A stretch of DNA of 64,000 nt from JAJYUU01 sp963822955 (GTDB lineage Bacteria > Actinomycetota > Actinomycetes > Streptosporangiales > Streptosporangiaceae): NCBI GenBank assembly GCA_963822955.1, contig CAWGJS010000002.1, forward strand, positions 1,674,001 through 1,738,000, in the 5' to 3' direction. A program made the position numbers and the translations under genes. Below the pieces are notes generated by a model. That model saw only the letters and a program-made list of their open reading frames with translations, was not told the DNA's origin and did not search any database. Below, piece by piece: positions 27,162-35,663 of this stretch (positions within the stretch are counted from its first letter, which is position 1; the number at the start of each line of letters is the position of its first letter).

Positions 27162-27434
27162 TCAGCCGCGCGACAAGGACCAGCGGTCGGCCGCCAGGTC
27201 GTGACAGAGCTCGTAGGTCGCCGGGGGCAGCGCCCGCTCGGGAGTCGCCTCAACCTGCCAGCATTCGCTCCCGGTGCTCGCCGCAGTCTCAGCCGGGATG
27301 ACTGGCGTCTCAGCCGGCCTGGACTGGCGGTCCAGCACGAACATCACCGTGTACCTCCGGCCGCGCCAGACGAACCTGGCTGGCGTGCCATCCCGGAGCC
27401 AGACATCCACTGGCTCGCCGCGGATGCCGCTCAT
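27162..27434 (-). CDS. DUF6504-like small protein
   Basis: A 90-residue protein from ATG 27434. The core PARFVWRGRRYTVMFVLD followed by ECWQVEA and YELCHDLAADRWSL resembles DUF6504 proteins of actinomycetes, which often accompany Y-family DNA polymerase (SOS mutagenesis) genes. No polymerase is in this window. The longer upstream frame to 27578 contains no conserved sequence. Function unknown. Confidence 0.55.
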   Translation of the reverse strand: MSGIRGEPVDVWLRDGTPARFVWRGRRYTVMFVLDRQSRPAETPVIPAETAASTGSECWQVEATPERALPPATYELCHDLAADRWSLSRG

Positions 27435-27617
27435 ACTGCCGCTCCCTGGCACAGGCACCGCACTGGTGCCACCCCACCGCCCAGGGGAAGACAGGCAGAC
27501 TTCTACTTTCGAACATACATTCGTTAGACTGCACGAGCAAGGGCCGTCCGGCAGCCGCCCCGCCCGTTCTGCGGGCAATCCGGACGGGAACGTGCAGGAC
27601 GGGGCTGGCCTCGCCCA

Positions 27618-28886
27618 TCAGGCCGCGGCCCAGCCGGCCATGGGGAAGCCCGCGAGCAGGTCGCGCACTTCGCTGGCCACCCGCCCGATGACTTCCTCGT
27701 CGTCCTTGGTCGCGGCGATGATCGCCTCGTCCATCCACGCGGCGACCTGGCTCATGTGCTGCTCGGTCAGGCCCCTTGTGGTGATCGCCGGGGTACCGAT
27801 CCTGATGCCGGACGGATCGAACGGCTTGCGCTGGTCGAACGGCACGGTGTTGTAGTTCACCTCGACGCCGGCCCGGTCCAGCGCCCTCGCGGCAGGCTTA
27901 CCGCCGATGCCCTGCGGGGTCAGGTCCATCAGGATCAGGTGATTGTCCGTGCCGCCGGAGACCAGGCTGTACCCGCGGGCCAGCAGCGCATCCGCAAGCG
28001 CCTTGCTGTTTGCCACGACCTGCTGCGCGTAGGCGCGGAACGACGGCTGCGCAGCCTCGCGCAGCGCGACCGCGATCGCCGCCGTGGTGTGGTTGTGCGG
28101 CCCGCCCTGCAGGCCGGGAAACACCGCCTTGTCGACCGCTGGCGCGTGCTCAGCCGTCGACATGATCATGGCGCCGCGCGGGCCGCGGAGCGTCTTGTGC
28201 GTGGTGGTGGTGATCACGGAGGCGTAGCCGACCGGCGACGGGTGCGCGCCGCCGGCTATCAGGCCGGCGATGTGCGCGATGTCCGCGACCAGGATCGCGC
28301 CGATCTCGTTGGCGATCTCGGCGAAGGCAGGGAAGTCGATCGTACGCGGGATCGCCGTGCCGCCACAGAAGATCACCTTCGGCCGCTCGCGCCTGGCAAG
28401 GTCGCGCACCTCATCCAGGTCGAGCCTGCCGGTGTCGGCGCGGACGCCATACTGCACTGCCTTGAACCACTTCCCGGTGACCGACACCGGCCAGCCGTGC
28501 GTCAGGTGCCCTCCCATCGGCAGCGCCATTCCCATGACCGTGTCGCCGGGCTGCATGAAGGCCAGGTACACCGCGAGGTTCGCGGGTGAGCCCGAGTACG
28601 GCTGCACGTTCGCGTGGTCGACGCCGAACAGCTGCTCAGCCCGCTCGCAGGCGATCCGCTCAATCGGGTCGATGAACTGCTGGCCCTCGTAATACCGGCG
28701 CCCGGCATAGCCCTCGGAGTACTTGTTCGTCAGCACGGTGCCGCTCGCCTCGAGCACGGCCACGGAGACATAGTTCTCGGACGGGATCAGCCTGATCTTG
28801 TCGCGCTGCCGGCGCGCCTCGGCCTGGATGAGCTCTGCGATGTCGGGGTCGCTGCCCGCGACGTGCGGGATGGGCGGCTGGTGCAT
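27618..28886 (-). CDS. glyA: Serine hydroxymethyltransferase
   Basis: A 422-residue PLP enzyme of normal length. SENYVSVAVLEASGTVLTNK and YSEGYAGRRYYEG are the typical N-terminal motifs, VVTTTTHKTLRGPRG-type sequence (here ITTTTHKTLRGPRGA) carries the PLP Lys, and GTPAITTRGL is the C-terminal signature. It converts serine and tetrahydrofolate to glycine and methylene-tetrahydrofolate. AAGGAG stands in front of the ATG with good spacing. It is the hub that could join methylene-THF from the dimethylglycine-dehydrogenase-like enzyme to serine (inference). I saw no glycine or THF riboswitch upstream. Confidence 0.96.
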   Translation of the reverse strand: MHQPPIPHVAGSDPDIAELIQAEARRQRDKIRLIPSENYVSVAVLEASGTVLTNKYSEGYAGRRYYEGQQFIDPIERIACERAEQLFGVDHANVQPYSGSPANLAVYLAFMQPGDTVMGMALPMGGHLTHGWPVSVTGKWFKAVQYGVRADTGRLDLDEVRDLARRERPKVIFCGGTAIPRTIDFPAFAEIANEIGAILVADIAHIAGLIAGGAHPSPVGYASVITTTTHKTLRGPRGAMIMSTAEHAPAVDKAVFPGLQGGPHNHTTAAIAVALREAAQPSFRAYAQQVVANSKALADALLARGYSLVSGGTDNHLILMDLTPQGIGGKPAARALDRAGVEVNYNTVPFDQRKPFDPSGIRIGTPAITTRGLTEQHMSQVAAWMDEAIIAATKDDEEVIGRVASEVRDLLAGFPMAGWAAA

Positions 28887-29201
28887 CAGTAGCTCCTTCG
28901 CTCCCTGGCGCGCGGCGGCCTGCCAGTTGCCGGGTCTCAGTCAGCGGGCCAGACCTTCATCATGCCGAACGGCGGGTGCGCCGTACACCTCGGCATGCTC
29001 AAGGCACGCTAGGGGAGGAGGGGCTGCCGCAGCCGCCAGGTCGGTCCTGAGTTCACGATCCACCGCGGCATGCGGGCTAGACCGGCAGCGAGCGGGTGCG
29101 TTCCCCGATAAAAAATGCTAATTCGCGACAACAGTGAGCGCGGCCACACGGCAATCTGAGCGTGCCGCCCCAGTTCGCGGCCGCTCAGACAAATAGCTAA
29201 G
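28887..29201. other. Intergenic region, no gene recognised
   Basis: About 315 bp between glyA and the mIHF terminator. It holds the glyA promoter region and an AT-rich patch near 29105-29120. I see no conserved RNA structure or coding sequence. Confidence 0.4.
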
Positions 29202-29239
29202 CCGGACAGCGCCGTGGCGTCGCGACGGCAGCCGTCCGG
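29202..29239 (-). terminator. Stem-loop terminator of mihF
   Basis: CCGGAC at 29202-29207 pairs with GTCCGG at 29234-29239, with an inner GCCGT/ACGGC stem. It lies just past the mIHF stop codon. On the minus strand it is followed by a moderately T-rich stretch. Confidence 0.55.
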
Positions 29240-29246
29240 ACTCAGC

Positions 29247-29555
29247 TCAGCCTGATACCGCCTCCAGCAGCTTCTTCCGCTGCTGGTCGCCCAGTCCGCC
29301 GACACGGCGGTTGTCGTCGATGCCAGCCTCTTCCATCACGGCAGCGGCCTTCGCCGGTCCGTAGCCGGGCATCGCCTTGATGACCTGAGCGACCTTGGTC
29401 TTCTTGGTGATGTCGTCAGTCTTCGCCAGAACCTGGGCGATGCTGGTCTTCCCGGCCTTGACGGAAGCGAGCAGCTCGCTGCGCTTCTTGCGGGCAGCCT
29501 GGGCCTTGGCCAGTGCCTCGGCGCGCTGCTCCGGGGTCAGTGTTGGCAGAGCCAT
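29247..29555 (-). CDS. mihF: Integration host factor, actinobacterial type (mIHF)
   Basis: A 102-residue nucleoid protein almost identical in plan to mycobacterial and streptomycete IHF. A helical N-terminus (LTPEQRAEALAKAQAARKKR) precedes a helix-two-turn-helix region (VAQVIKAMPGYGPAKAAAVM and IDDNRRVGGLGDQQRKKLLE). It binds DNA without sequence specificity, bends it and is essential in mycobacteria; it is also required for phage L5 integration. ATG 29555 follows a GGAG-type site. It is a single gene ending in a stem-loop. Confidence 0.95.
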   Translation of the reverse strand: MALPTLTPEQRAEALAKAQAARKKRSELLASVKAGKTSIAQVLAKTDDITKKTKVAQVIKAMPGYGPAKAAAVMEEAGIDDNRRVGGLGDQQRKKLLEAVSG

Positions 29556-29732
29556 GTCACTCCTTCGGTTGGGTCGATCAACTGTCCCACATACCCGCTG
29601 GTAGCAGCGGTAGCCGCGCTCGTGTCGAGATCAGCCGCGCTGGATGCTGGTATTGATGGTGCTTCTCAGCGATATTTGCTGACAACTGCGATCGCTAACT
29701 TGAGTACTGACGTCCAGAAGGAGACCAGCGCC

Positions 29733-30146
29733 GTGGCCGAAGACAGCGTGACCGCGCGTGACCTGGCACGACGGTCGCAGGCGGCGGTCAAGGTCAGGGA
29801 CCGGGAGGCGTGGCTGAGCCTGTTCGCCGCCGATGCCGTCGTCCAGGACCCGGTCGGCCCCTCGCCATTCGACCCGGCCGGCGGCGGGCACCACGGGCTG
29901 GAAGCGATTGCGGCCTTCTACGACACGGTAATTGCGCCGAACGAGCAGATCACGTTCGAGATCGAGAACTCCTACCTGTGCGGCAACGAGGTCGCAGACG
30001 TTGGCATCATCCGCACGGTGCTGCCCGGCGGAAAGCATGTCGCGGTGGTGCGGGGCGTCTACACCTACCGGTGCAATGACGCTGGCCAGCTCGTTGCGCT
30101 GCGAGCATTCTGGGAGTTCGATAAGGCCGAGCTCGTCGAGGCCTGA
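29733..30146 (+). CDS. NTF2-like / SnoaL-type (nuclear transport factor 2) protein
   Basis: A 137-residue protein of the NTF2 fold: an N-terminal helix with ARRSQAAVKVRDREAWLSLF, then DAVVQDPVGPSPF and IAAFYDTVIAP, then a curved sheet (VAVVRGVYTYRC, LRAFWEF). Members include ketosteroid isomerases and polyketide cyclases as well as many unassigned proteins. GTG 29733 follows AGAAGGAG at 29716-29723, so the upstream part of the frame is not translated. It lies 40 bp before an MFS exporter gene in the same direction. Substrate unknown. Confidence 0.75.
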   Translation: MAEDSVTARDLARRSQAAVKVRDREAWLSLFAADAVVQDPVGPSPFDPAGGGHHGLEAIAAFYDTVIAPNEQITFEIENSYLCGNEVADVGIIRTVLPGGKHVAVVRGVYTYRCNDAGQLVALRAFWEFDKAELVEA

Positions 30147-30186
30147 CCGCAGCCGACCGTTGCTTGTCAGCAAGTAACCTGCCTGA

Positions 30187-31467
30187 GTGCGCATCGGGCA
30201 GGTGGTCATCGACATCGCCCCGCTGCGCGAGAGTCGCGACTTCCGCCGGCTGTTCATCGGCCGTTTCGTCTCGATGGCCGGGAACGCGGTCGCCACCACC
30301 GCGGCCGACTGGCAGGTCTACGGCCTTACCCACAACTCACTGGCAGTTGGCCTGCTCACGCTGGCGGCGAGCGCCGGCATGTTCATCGGCCTGCTGACCG
30401 GCGGCATGCTCGCCGACCGGCACGACCGGCGGGTGCTGCTCGCCGTGGTGCCGCTGCCGCAGGCCGTGCTCGCGGCGCTGCTTCTGGTCAACAGCCTGCT
30501 GGCGCATCCGGCGCTGTGGCCGCTGTACGCGATCACATTCGCGATCGGGCTGCTGTCGGGGCTCAGCTCGCCGGCCTCGACAGCGGCGACGCCTGCTCTG
30601 GTCGGCTTGGGCAGGCTGCCAGCCGCAGCTGCGCTGAACGCGACTGCGAGCCAGCTAGGCAACCTCGGCGGCCCGGCTGTCGCCGGCCTGCTCATCGCCG
30701 GACCCGGGCTGGCCAGCTGTTATGCGATCAACGCCGTCTGTTTCGCGGTGTTCGGCCTGGCGATGCTGGGCGTCTCCGCGCTGCCGCCGACCGTCAGGGC
30801 GCAGCGGCCCGGCCTGAAGTCGCTGGCCGAGGGCCTGCGGTACGTCCGCCACAACGGCGTAGTCGGCGGGATGCTGCTGGTCGACACCAACGCCATGATC
30901 TTCGGCATGCCGTCCGCGCTGTTCCCCGCGCTGGCCAGCACGCACTTCCACGGCGGGTCAGCCACCTTCGGCCTGCTGACGGCCGCCCCTGGCCTCGGCG
31001 CGATGATCGGTGCTGCCACGAGCGGCTGGACTGGCCGGCTGCGGCGGCCGGGCGTGGTCGTCATCGGCGCCGGGATGATCTGGGGTGCGGCCATCGCCCT
31101 GTTCGGGATCGTTACCAGCCTGCCGCTGGCGCTGTTCTTCCTCGCGCTGGCCGGGATGGGCGACCTGATCTCTGAAGTGCTGCGGAACGCCCTGCTCCAG
31201 CGGTACACCCCTGATGAGCTGCGCGGCCGGGTGTCCAGCCTGTACCTCGCCCAGGTCACCACCGCTCCGGCCCTGGGCAACGTCGAGGCCGGCGGCGTAG
31301 CGCGGCTGGTGTCACCGGGATTCTCGGTCGTCACTGGCGGCCTCGCGTGCGTGGCCGGGGCGCTGATCCTCGGCGCGCTGATCCCAGCCCTCCGGAACTC
31401 AACGCTGACCGGCTCGCCTGGCGGACAGGAGCCAGCTGCTGCGGCTGCGCAGGAGTCCCCCGCCTGA
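30187..31467 (+). CDS. MFS transporter, EntS-like exporter
   Basis: A 426-residue major facilitator with 12 predicted helices. The opening IAPLRESRDFRRLFIGRFVS and the loop GGMLADRHDRRVLL between helices 2 and 3 match the MFS_3/EntS group, which exports enterobactin and other small molecules. LLQRYTPDELRGRVSSLY is the typical second-half motif. No siderophore gene is nearby, so the substrate is unknown. The GTG start lies 40 bp after the NTF2-like gene. The Gln/Ala-rich tail is cytoplasmic. Confidence 0.85.
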   Translation: MRIGQVVIDIAPLRESRDFRRLFIGRFVSMAGNAVATTAADWQVYGLTHNSLAVGLLTLAASAGMFIGLLTGGMLADRHDRRVLLAVVPLPQAVLAALLLVNSLLAHPALWPLYAITFAIGLLSGLSSPASTAATPALVGLGRLPAAAALNATASQLGNLGGPAVAGLLIAGPGLASCYAINAVCFAVFGLAMLGVSALPPTVRAQRPGLKSLAEGLRYVRHNGVVGGMLLVDTNAMIFGMPSALFPALASTHFHGGSATFGLLTAAPGLGAMIGAATSGWTGRLRRPGVVVIGAGMIWGAAIALFGIVTSLPLALFFLALAGMGDLISEVLRNALLQRYTPDELRGRVSSLYLAQVTTAPALGNVEAGGVARLVSPGFSVVTGGLACVAGALILGALIPALRNSTLTGSPGGQEPAAAAAQESPA

Positions 31468-31656
31468 GCCGCGGCTGGACTGCCGGGCCTTTCATGATCA
31501 CGAAGGAAAAAGCGTCCCACAGACGCCTTGTCCTACATGCTGACGACTTCCTACATGCTGGCGACTTCACGGCCGCTCGAGTCCGCCATCACACGGCGGC
31601 CGGGAGCACGAAGCGTGTCCGGTGCGTGATCTGCATCGGGCACAATGTCCGCGTAG

Positions 31657-31730
31657 GCGCCTGTAGCTCAGCCGGATAGAGCAGCTGCCTTCTAAGCAGC
31701 CGGTCGCAGGTTCGAGTCCTGCCAGGCGCG
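31657..31730 (+). tRNA. tRNA-Arg (UCU anticodon)
   Basis: A full cloverleaf: acceptor GCGCCTG paired with CAGGCGC; D arm GCTC/GAGC; anticodon stem GCTGC/GCAGC around loop CTTCTAA (anticodon TCT); T arm GCAGG-TTCGAGT-CCTGC. The discriminator G is at 31730 and CCA is encoded at 31731-31733. The 3' half is a classic integration site, and an integrase relic abuts it directly. Confidence 0.95.
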
Positions 31731-32296
31731 CCAGCCGGCGCGATACTTCTGATCGACGGCATCGGCGAGCGGGTAGACCTGCTGAATCGTGAGCGTCGGG
31801 CGCTCGGCCGAAATCTCGCGGCCAGCTCCTTTGATCTTGCATGGGTTGCGACTGAGCACTCCATCGTCCACAGCCGTATTGAGAACAGCCTTTAGCAGCC
31901 GGTATGCCTTGGCTGTCGTCACTTCACTCAGTACCCCGGCCAGAAGCCCGGAGCGCCAGCGCCGGACCTGACCTGGGGAGAGACCAGCGATCGGGACGTA
32001 GCCCAAGACGGGGCCGATGTGCTTCCGGACCAGGTAGCGATATAGCACGACCGTCTTAGGCCGCAGGCCGGGCCTTTCAGCTATCCATGTCTGCGCGTAG
32101 TCCTCTAGCGCGACCTGTCCGTCCTCGGGGTTGATCCAGTCACCGACTCGGATCTCAGCTTCTTTGAGAGCCAGCCAGATTTCCGCATCCGTCTTTGTGG
32201 TGAAAGTCTCGGGAGCTGCCCGGTCTACGCCGCCCGGACCCGGATACCGTGCTTGCCACCGTCCGGACGGCAGTTGCCGAACGCCTCTTGCGCCAT
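31692..32296 (-). pseudogene. Truncated tyrosine recombinase (phage/ICE integrase) relic at the tRNA-Arg
   Basis: On the minus strand, from about 32275 to 31740, the frame reads as the N-terminal arm-binding and core-binding (SAM-like) domains of a tyrosine integrase. Recognisable parts are RQLPSGRWQARYPGP, ETFTTKTDAEIWL, RPGLRPKTVVLYRYLVRKHI and AYRLLKAVLNTAVDDGVL. It breaks off after LTIQQVYPLADAV, and the frame then runs antisense into the tRNA. The whole catalytic domain with the R-H-R-Y residues is missing. At the 5' end the frame has no start. ATG 32296 (MAQEAFG) is in another frame, as if about 10 bp between two GTTCGGC copies had been lost. Both ends are therefore broken and the protein cannot work. 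Confidence 0.8.
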
Positions 32297-32638
32297 ATCA
32301 AGGCGGCAGCGCTCCGCGCAGCCGCACCGGCGCCGCCCGCGCCGCGCTCTGGCTTGAGGCCCCGCTCGCACGGGCACGCCGCAGTCGAAGGCGAACAGTC
32401 CTTGGCTCAGATGGCTCATCCCCGATTCCGATTTTCCGGCGTCGACCGGAACCCGCCAAGGGCGGTTTGCGTCGCCTGCGGCGATGGCCTGCGGCCACCC
32501 TTGTCCGAACCCGGCCGAGAGAGTCGCCGGTCGCCACCCCGACCAGTGCGGACCGTCCCGGCCCGGCGGGGCCGGGTTGGGACGGGCCTTGAACACGGGT
32601 TCGTAATTTCGTCGACCGCTTCATGACCCTCTGCGAAG
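32297..32638. other. Non-coding remnant region of the former integrated element
   Basis: About 340 bp between the integrase relic and the phosphotransferase gene. It is GC-rich with no convincing frame. It contains a strong stem-loop near 32554-32584. It probably represents eroded element DNA. Confidence 0.35.
32554..32584. repeat. GC-rich stem-loop
   Basis: CGTCCCGGCCC and GGGGCCGGGTTGGGACG form a near-perfect inverted repeat around a 3-base loop, 55 bp before the phosphotransferase start. It could be a terminator or attenuator-like structure; there is no following T-run. Confidence 0.4.
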
Positions 32639-33394
32639 ATGTGGCCGGTGGGATGGGAGGCACTTGAGCAGTGGGGTGACGACGTCGTTCGCGTCGAACC
32701 GCTCACTGGCGGAGTTGGCGTCAACGGGGTGTGGAGCGTGCGCGTCAACGGGCACCTGGCGGTCGGTCGGCTCGGCCATCGCAGCGACGCTGATCTTGCG
32801 TGGGAGACCGGCCTGTTGCGACACCTCGACCGTGAAGGGATGCCGGTGCCGGTGCCGATCCCGACGACGGACGGCCGGCCCTTCGCCGACGGTCTGGTGG
32901 TGATGACCTACGTGGAGGGCGGATCGCCCGAGACCGAAGCCGACTGGGGTCGCGTCGCCGATACACTCCGCCAGCTGCATCGGCTGACACAAGGCTGGCC
33001 CCAGCGCCCGGGCTGGCGATCGTCGACCGATCTTCTGCATGCCGAGACCGGGACGAGGGTCGACCTTGGTGAGCTGCCGCCTGAGGGAGTTGTTCGATGC
33101 CGGGCAGCGTGGGCGCGACTCACCGGTCGCACGACGTGCGTCGTCCACGGCGACCCCAACCCGGGCAACATCCGCATGACCGCGGATCGCGTCGTAATGA
33201 TCGACTGGGACGAGTCGCACGTCGACGTCCCCGACCTCGACCTGGCACTGCCGCACAACGCCGCCGGTCTGGACGAGGAGGCGTATGACATCGCCGCGCA
33301 AGCGCGGGCCGCATGGGAAGCCGCCGTCTGCTGGGACCCCAGCGGGACCGACCAGTTCGCAGTCAAGCGGCTCGCCGAAGTTCGAGCGGTCTGA
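32639..33394 (+). CDS. Aminoglycoside phosphotransferase (APH)-family kinase
   Basis: A 251-residue protein with the APH/choline-kinase fold. The catalytic loop is VVHGDPNPGNIRM near residue 168 and the metal motif VVMIDWDES follows about 15 residues later. A helical C-terminus ends the fold. The N-lobe has a weak nucleotide-binding loop (LTGGVGVNGVWSVRV) and no classic ATP-binding Lys environment. Family members phosphorylate aminoglycosides, macrolides, homoserine, choline or unknown metabolites. Antibiotic resistance is not shown by sequence. It is the first intact gene after the integrase relic. Confidence 0.75.
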   Translation: MWPVGWEALEQWGDDVVRVEPLTGGVGVNGVWSVRVNGHLAVGRLGHRSDADLAWETGLLRHLDREGMPVPVPIPTTDGRPFADGLVVMTYVEGGSPETEADWGRVADTLRQLHRLTQGWPQRPGWRSSTDLLHAETGTRVDLGELPPEGVVRCRAAWARLTGRTTCVVHGDPNPGNIRMTADRVVMIDWDESHVDVPDLDLALPHNAAGLDEEAYDIAAQARAAWEAAVCWDPSGTDQFAVKRLAEVRAV

Positions 33395-33770
33395 GCAGCA
33401 GCGAATCGACAGAGCGCACCTAACGCTGCACGATCGCGCACGTCCAATGCAATGACCCCCGCTGCGAGGAGACCTGGTGGGCGCCACTCCACCGCCCAGG
33501 GCGATGGGCGCTCGATCGCTGGTGGTCAGGACCCAGCCGCTCCGGCCGGTTGCCGCGCTTCAGCTCTTGGCGCCACAAGGTCGCTGAGCTGGCTGGCAAT
33601 CTCGCCCGCCGCCTAGGCCGCTGACCAGCAGCGCTATGGTTGTGGCGCCCTCTGTCGCGCACCCGTTCCGCCGACTTCAGCGAGGTCGAAGCGGGCCGGC
33701 AGACCAGTTGCCGCGTCGGCAGGTCCCGCGACTCTGCTCACATGAACACGAACAGCTGGAAGCAGGCCCG
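33395..33770. other. Intergenic region, no gene recognised
   Basis: About 375 bp between the phosphotransferase and the VOC gene. Frames here are short and lack codon bias. GC content appears somewhat lower than in the core region. No structural RNA is recognised. Confidence 0.4.
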
Positions 33771-34199
33771 ATGATCGACCACGTTTACATCTCAGTGACC
33801 AATATCGAGAAGTCGCTTGCCTTCTATTCGGAAACCTTGAAACCACTCGGCTGGCACGAATGCGGCAGCTACAACTCAGCATCCGGCCCCGAGGGCGTCC
33901 CGGACCTGTACGGATTCTGTGACGACATCTACGGCACAGGCAAGGGGGTCGGATCAAGCATCTGGCTCCGGCAGCGCCAACCGGGTGAGACAGGCCTCTA
34001 CCTCGGCGTCGTCTGCGGGAGCAACCAGGCGGTCGATGCCGCGTACGCAGCTGCAATCAAAGCAGGCGGTCTCGACGAGGGCGAGCCAGCCGACCGTACG
34101 TACTTCGCTCCCGGCTATTACGCCGCCAACGTTGCCGATTTCGACGGTAATCGGCTGGAGTTCGTCCATAAGGCATGGAACCCTCAGCGACCCAGTTAG
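33771..34199 (+). CDS. VOC superfamily (glyoxalase/dioxygenase-like) protein
   Basis: A 142-residue protein beginning MIDHVYISVTNIEKSLAFY, the opening of one VOC module, and ending VADFDGNRLEFVHKA, its closing strand. The His near residue 3 and Glu near residue 132 are usual metal ligands. The family includes glyoxalase I, extradiol dioxygenases and fosfomycin- or bleomycin-resistance proteins; nothing here selects one. ATG 33771 is chosen because the upstream frame has no conserved sequence. Confidence 0.82.
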   Translation: MIDHVYISVTNIEKSLAFYSETLKPLGWHECGSYNSASGPEGVPDLYGFCDDIYGTGKGVGSSIWLRQRQPGETGLYLGVVCGSNQAVDAAYAAAIKAGGLDEGEPADRTYFAPGYYAANVADFDGNRLEFVHKAWNPQRPS

Positions 34200-34325
34200 C
34201 GTTCTGGCGCTTGCGTTTGGCCGACGAGCCCCGCGTCAGTCGACCGTGTCAAGGCTGCCCTCAGCGCCGTATACGATCGGCGCCGAGCCTTGGCTCAGTG
34301 TCCAGCCGACACGGATCCTTAACCT

Positions 34326-34859
34326 GTGAGCAGGACGCCGAGACCCAGTGTCCTGAGGGAGCGGATTGATTTGGAAGACGCCCAATCCGTGCCTCATCGA
34401 ATCCGTTATTGGGCGACCCTGCACGCAAGAGGGCTAGCGATAATGGCCTGTGCGCTCCTCGTCTTCGGCCTCATCGGCGGCTGGGTCTACCACAAGGCAG
34501 TGTCGATCTACGGCACGCCATCATGCTCATGGCCGCTGCGCGTGCGCGGAACCGCGACGGGTCAGCAGGCGGGTCTGGTCCGGTGTTACCTGAAAGCCGT
34601 CGCCGAGCACAACACCGGCCAGTTGACTGCCGTCGCCCGGAATATCCCGGCTGCGCATATCACCCGCAGCGACTTTAGGTACTCTCAGGATGCGCGGGGC
34701 GGAGTAGCTACCGCGATCTTCGCGCCGAACCCAATTGACTCCACGTACGTGTACGTCAAGATCAGGTTCGCCGACGGCACCGTTGATGACTCGGAAGGGA
34801 TCATCAACATGGTCTCGATGGGCGGCCCGTCAGTCTGGCGGATGGACATCGGTTCCTGA
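34326..34859 (+). CDS. Single-pass membrane protein of unknown function
   Basis: A 177-residue protein. A basic cytoplasmic head of about 36 residues is followed by one membrane helix (LAIMACALLVFGLIGGWVYH) and about 115 extracytoplasmic residues with an NTF2-like or DUF4878-like flavour (YLKAVAEHNTGQLTAVA near 97, then alternating strands). Two Cys (CSWPL, VRCYL) may pair. The start is GTG 34326. It lies between the VOC gene and a convergent SDR gene. Function unknown. Confidence 0.6.
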   Translation: MSRTPRPSVLRERIDLEDAQSVPHRIRYWATLHARGLAIMACALLVFGLIGGWVYHKAVSIYGTPSCSWPLRVRGTATGQQAGLVRCYLKAVAEHNTGQLTAVARNIPAAHITRSDFRYSQDARGGVATAIFAPNPIDSTYVYVKIRFADGTVDDSEGIINMVSMGGPSVWRMDIGS

Positions 34860-34871
34860 GGAACCCGGATA

Positions 34872-35576
34872 CTACGGATAGATGGCTTCCCGCTGTCTCG
34901 TGCGGTGCATAGTCCAGAGCAGGTCGGCGAGATGTTCGGGGTCGACGATAGGCATCTCCCAGACCGGGTCGCCCGCAGCTTTGTTCTTTTCCATCTCAGC
35001 GTGGAAGGCGCTGTTCTTGATGGCTGCACCAACGTAGAGCATGCCGACGTAGACGCCTTTCTCGGCTACCTCGGCGTGCAGGGCTTGCAGATAGTTGCGC
35101 TGGGCGGCTTGTGCAGGACTGGGGCCGCTCATGTTCGGCAGCCCCTGCACGGTGCTGCCGCCCTGCGCGGTGAGGATGGCACCGTCCCCCTGCTCGAGCA
35201 TGTGTGGCAGGAACTCCTGGACGAGCGCCAGCATCGTGTAGAAGATCAGCGGCATGAAGTTCTGGGCGTGCTGTGGGGTCAGGTTGGCTGCGGCGACGAA
35301 CCCGGTGCTTGGAGTGGGTGCATAGTAAAAGGCGTCGAGGTTGCCGGCCTTAGCGCGAATCTGCTCGGCTAGCCGGGGCGTGGCACCGGTGTCGGATAGG
35401 TCGGCTGTGATGGCGTGCGCCGTTGCCCCCGCACTGGTCAGATCCTTCGCCAGGCCGTCAAGTGGCTCTGAGCGGCGAGCCACCAGCGTGACGGCGTAAC
35501 CCTCTTGCGCGTAGCGACGGGCGACGGCCTGGCCGAGGCCGGGTCCGGCCCCGAACACTGCGATGGATTTGGACAC
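34872..35576 (-). CDS. SDR-fold NAD(P)-binding protein lacking the YxxxK catalytic motif
   Basis: A 234-residue Rossmann protein. The dinucleotide motif is GAGPGLGQAVA near residue 8, with ARR at the NADP-selecting position, so NADPH is likely. TAQGGSTVQGLP holds the expected catalytic Ser. Where classical SDRs have YxxxKAAxRN this protein reads PSPAQAAQRN, so both Tyr and Lys are missing. The rest (LHAEVAEKGVYVGMLYVGA) is well conserved. It may bind a dinucleotide without acting as a normal oxidoreductase, or use other residues. It converges with the preceding gene, 12 bp apart. Confidence 0.8.
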   Translation of the reverse strand: MSKSIAVFGAGPGLGQAVARRYAQEGYAVTLVARRSEPLDGLAKDLTSAGATAHAITADLSDTGATPRLAEQIRAKAGNLDAFYYAPTPSTGFVAAANLTPQHAQNFMPLIFYTMLALVQEFLPHMLEQGDGAILTAQGGSTVQGLPNMSGPSPAQAAQRNYLQALHAEVAEKGVYVGMLYVGAAIKNSAFHAEMEKNKAAGDPVWEMPIVDPEHLADLLWTMHRTRQREAIYP

Positions 35577-35663
35577 AAGAATGCTCCGGCAGGCTCGATG
35601 ATAGAGATCCCAAAACAGACAATCGCCTCCTCATTGTGGACGAGGGGGACGTGGTAGTGCGAG

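Noticed and set aside
28887..29201. Glycine or tetrahydrofolate riboswitch before glyA
   Set aside because: No paired-helix pattern of either class could be traced in the spacer.
31692..31740. Peptide ending WQDSNLRPAA as a genuine integrase C-terminus
   Set aside because: This is the familiar antisense translation of a tRNA gene; the integrase similarity stops before it.
32639..33394. Aminoglycoside resistance gene
   Set aside because: Only the general kinase fold is evident; nothing in the sequence identifies an antibiotic substrate.
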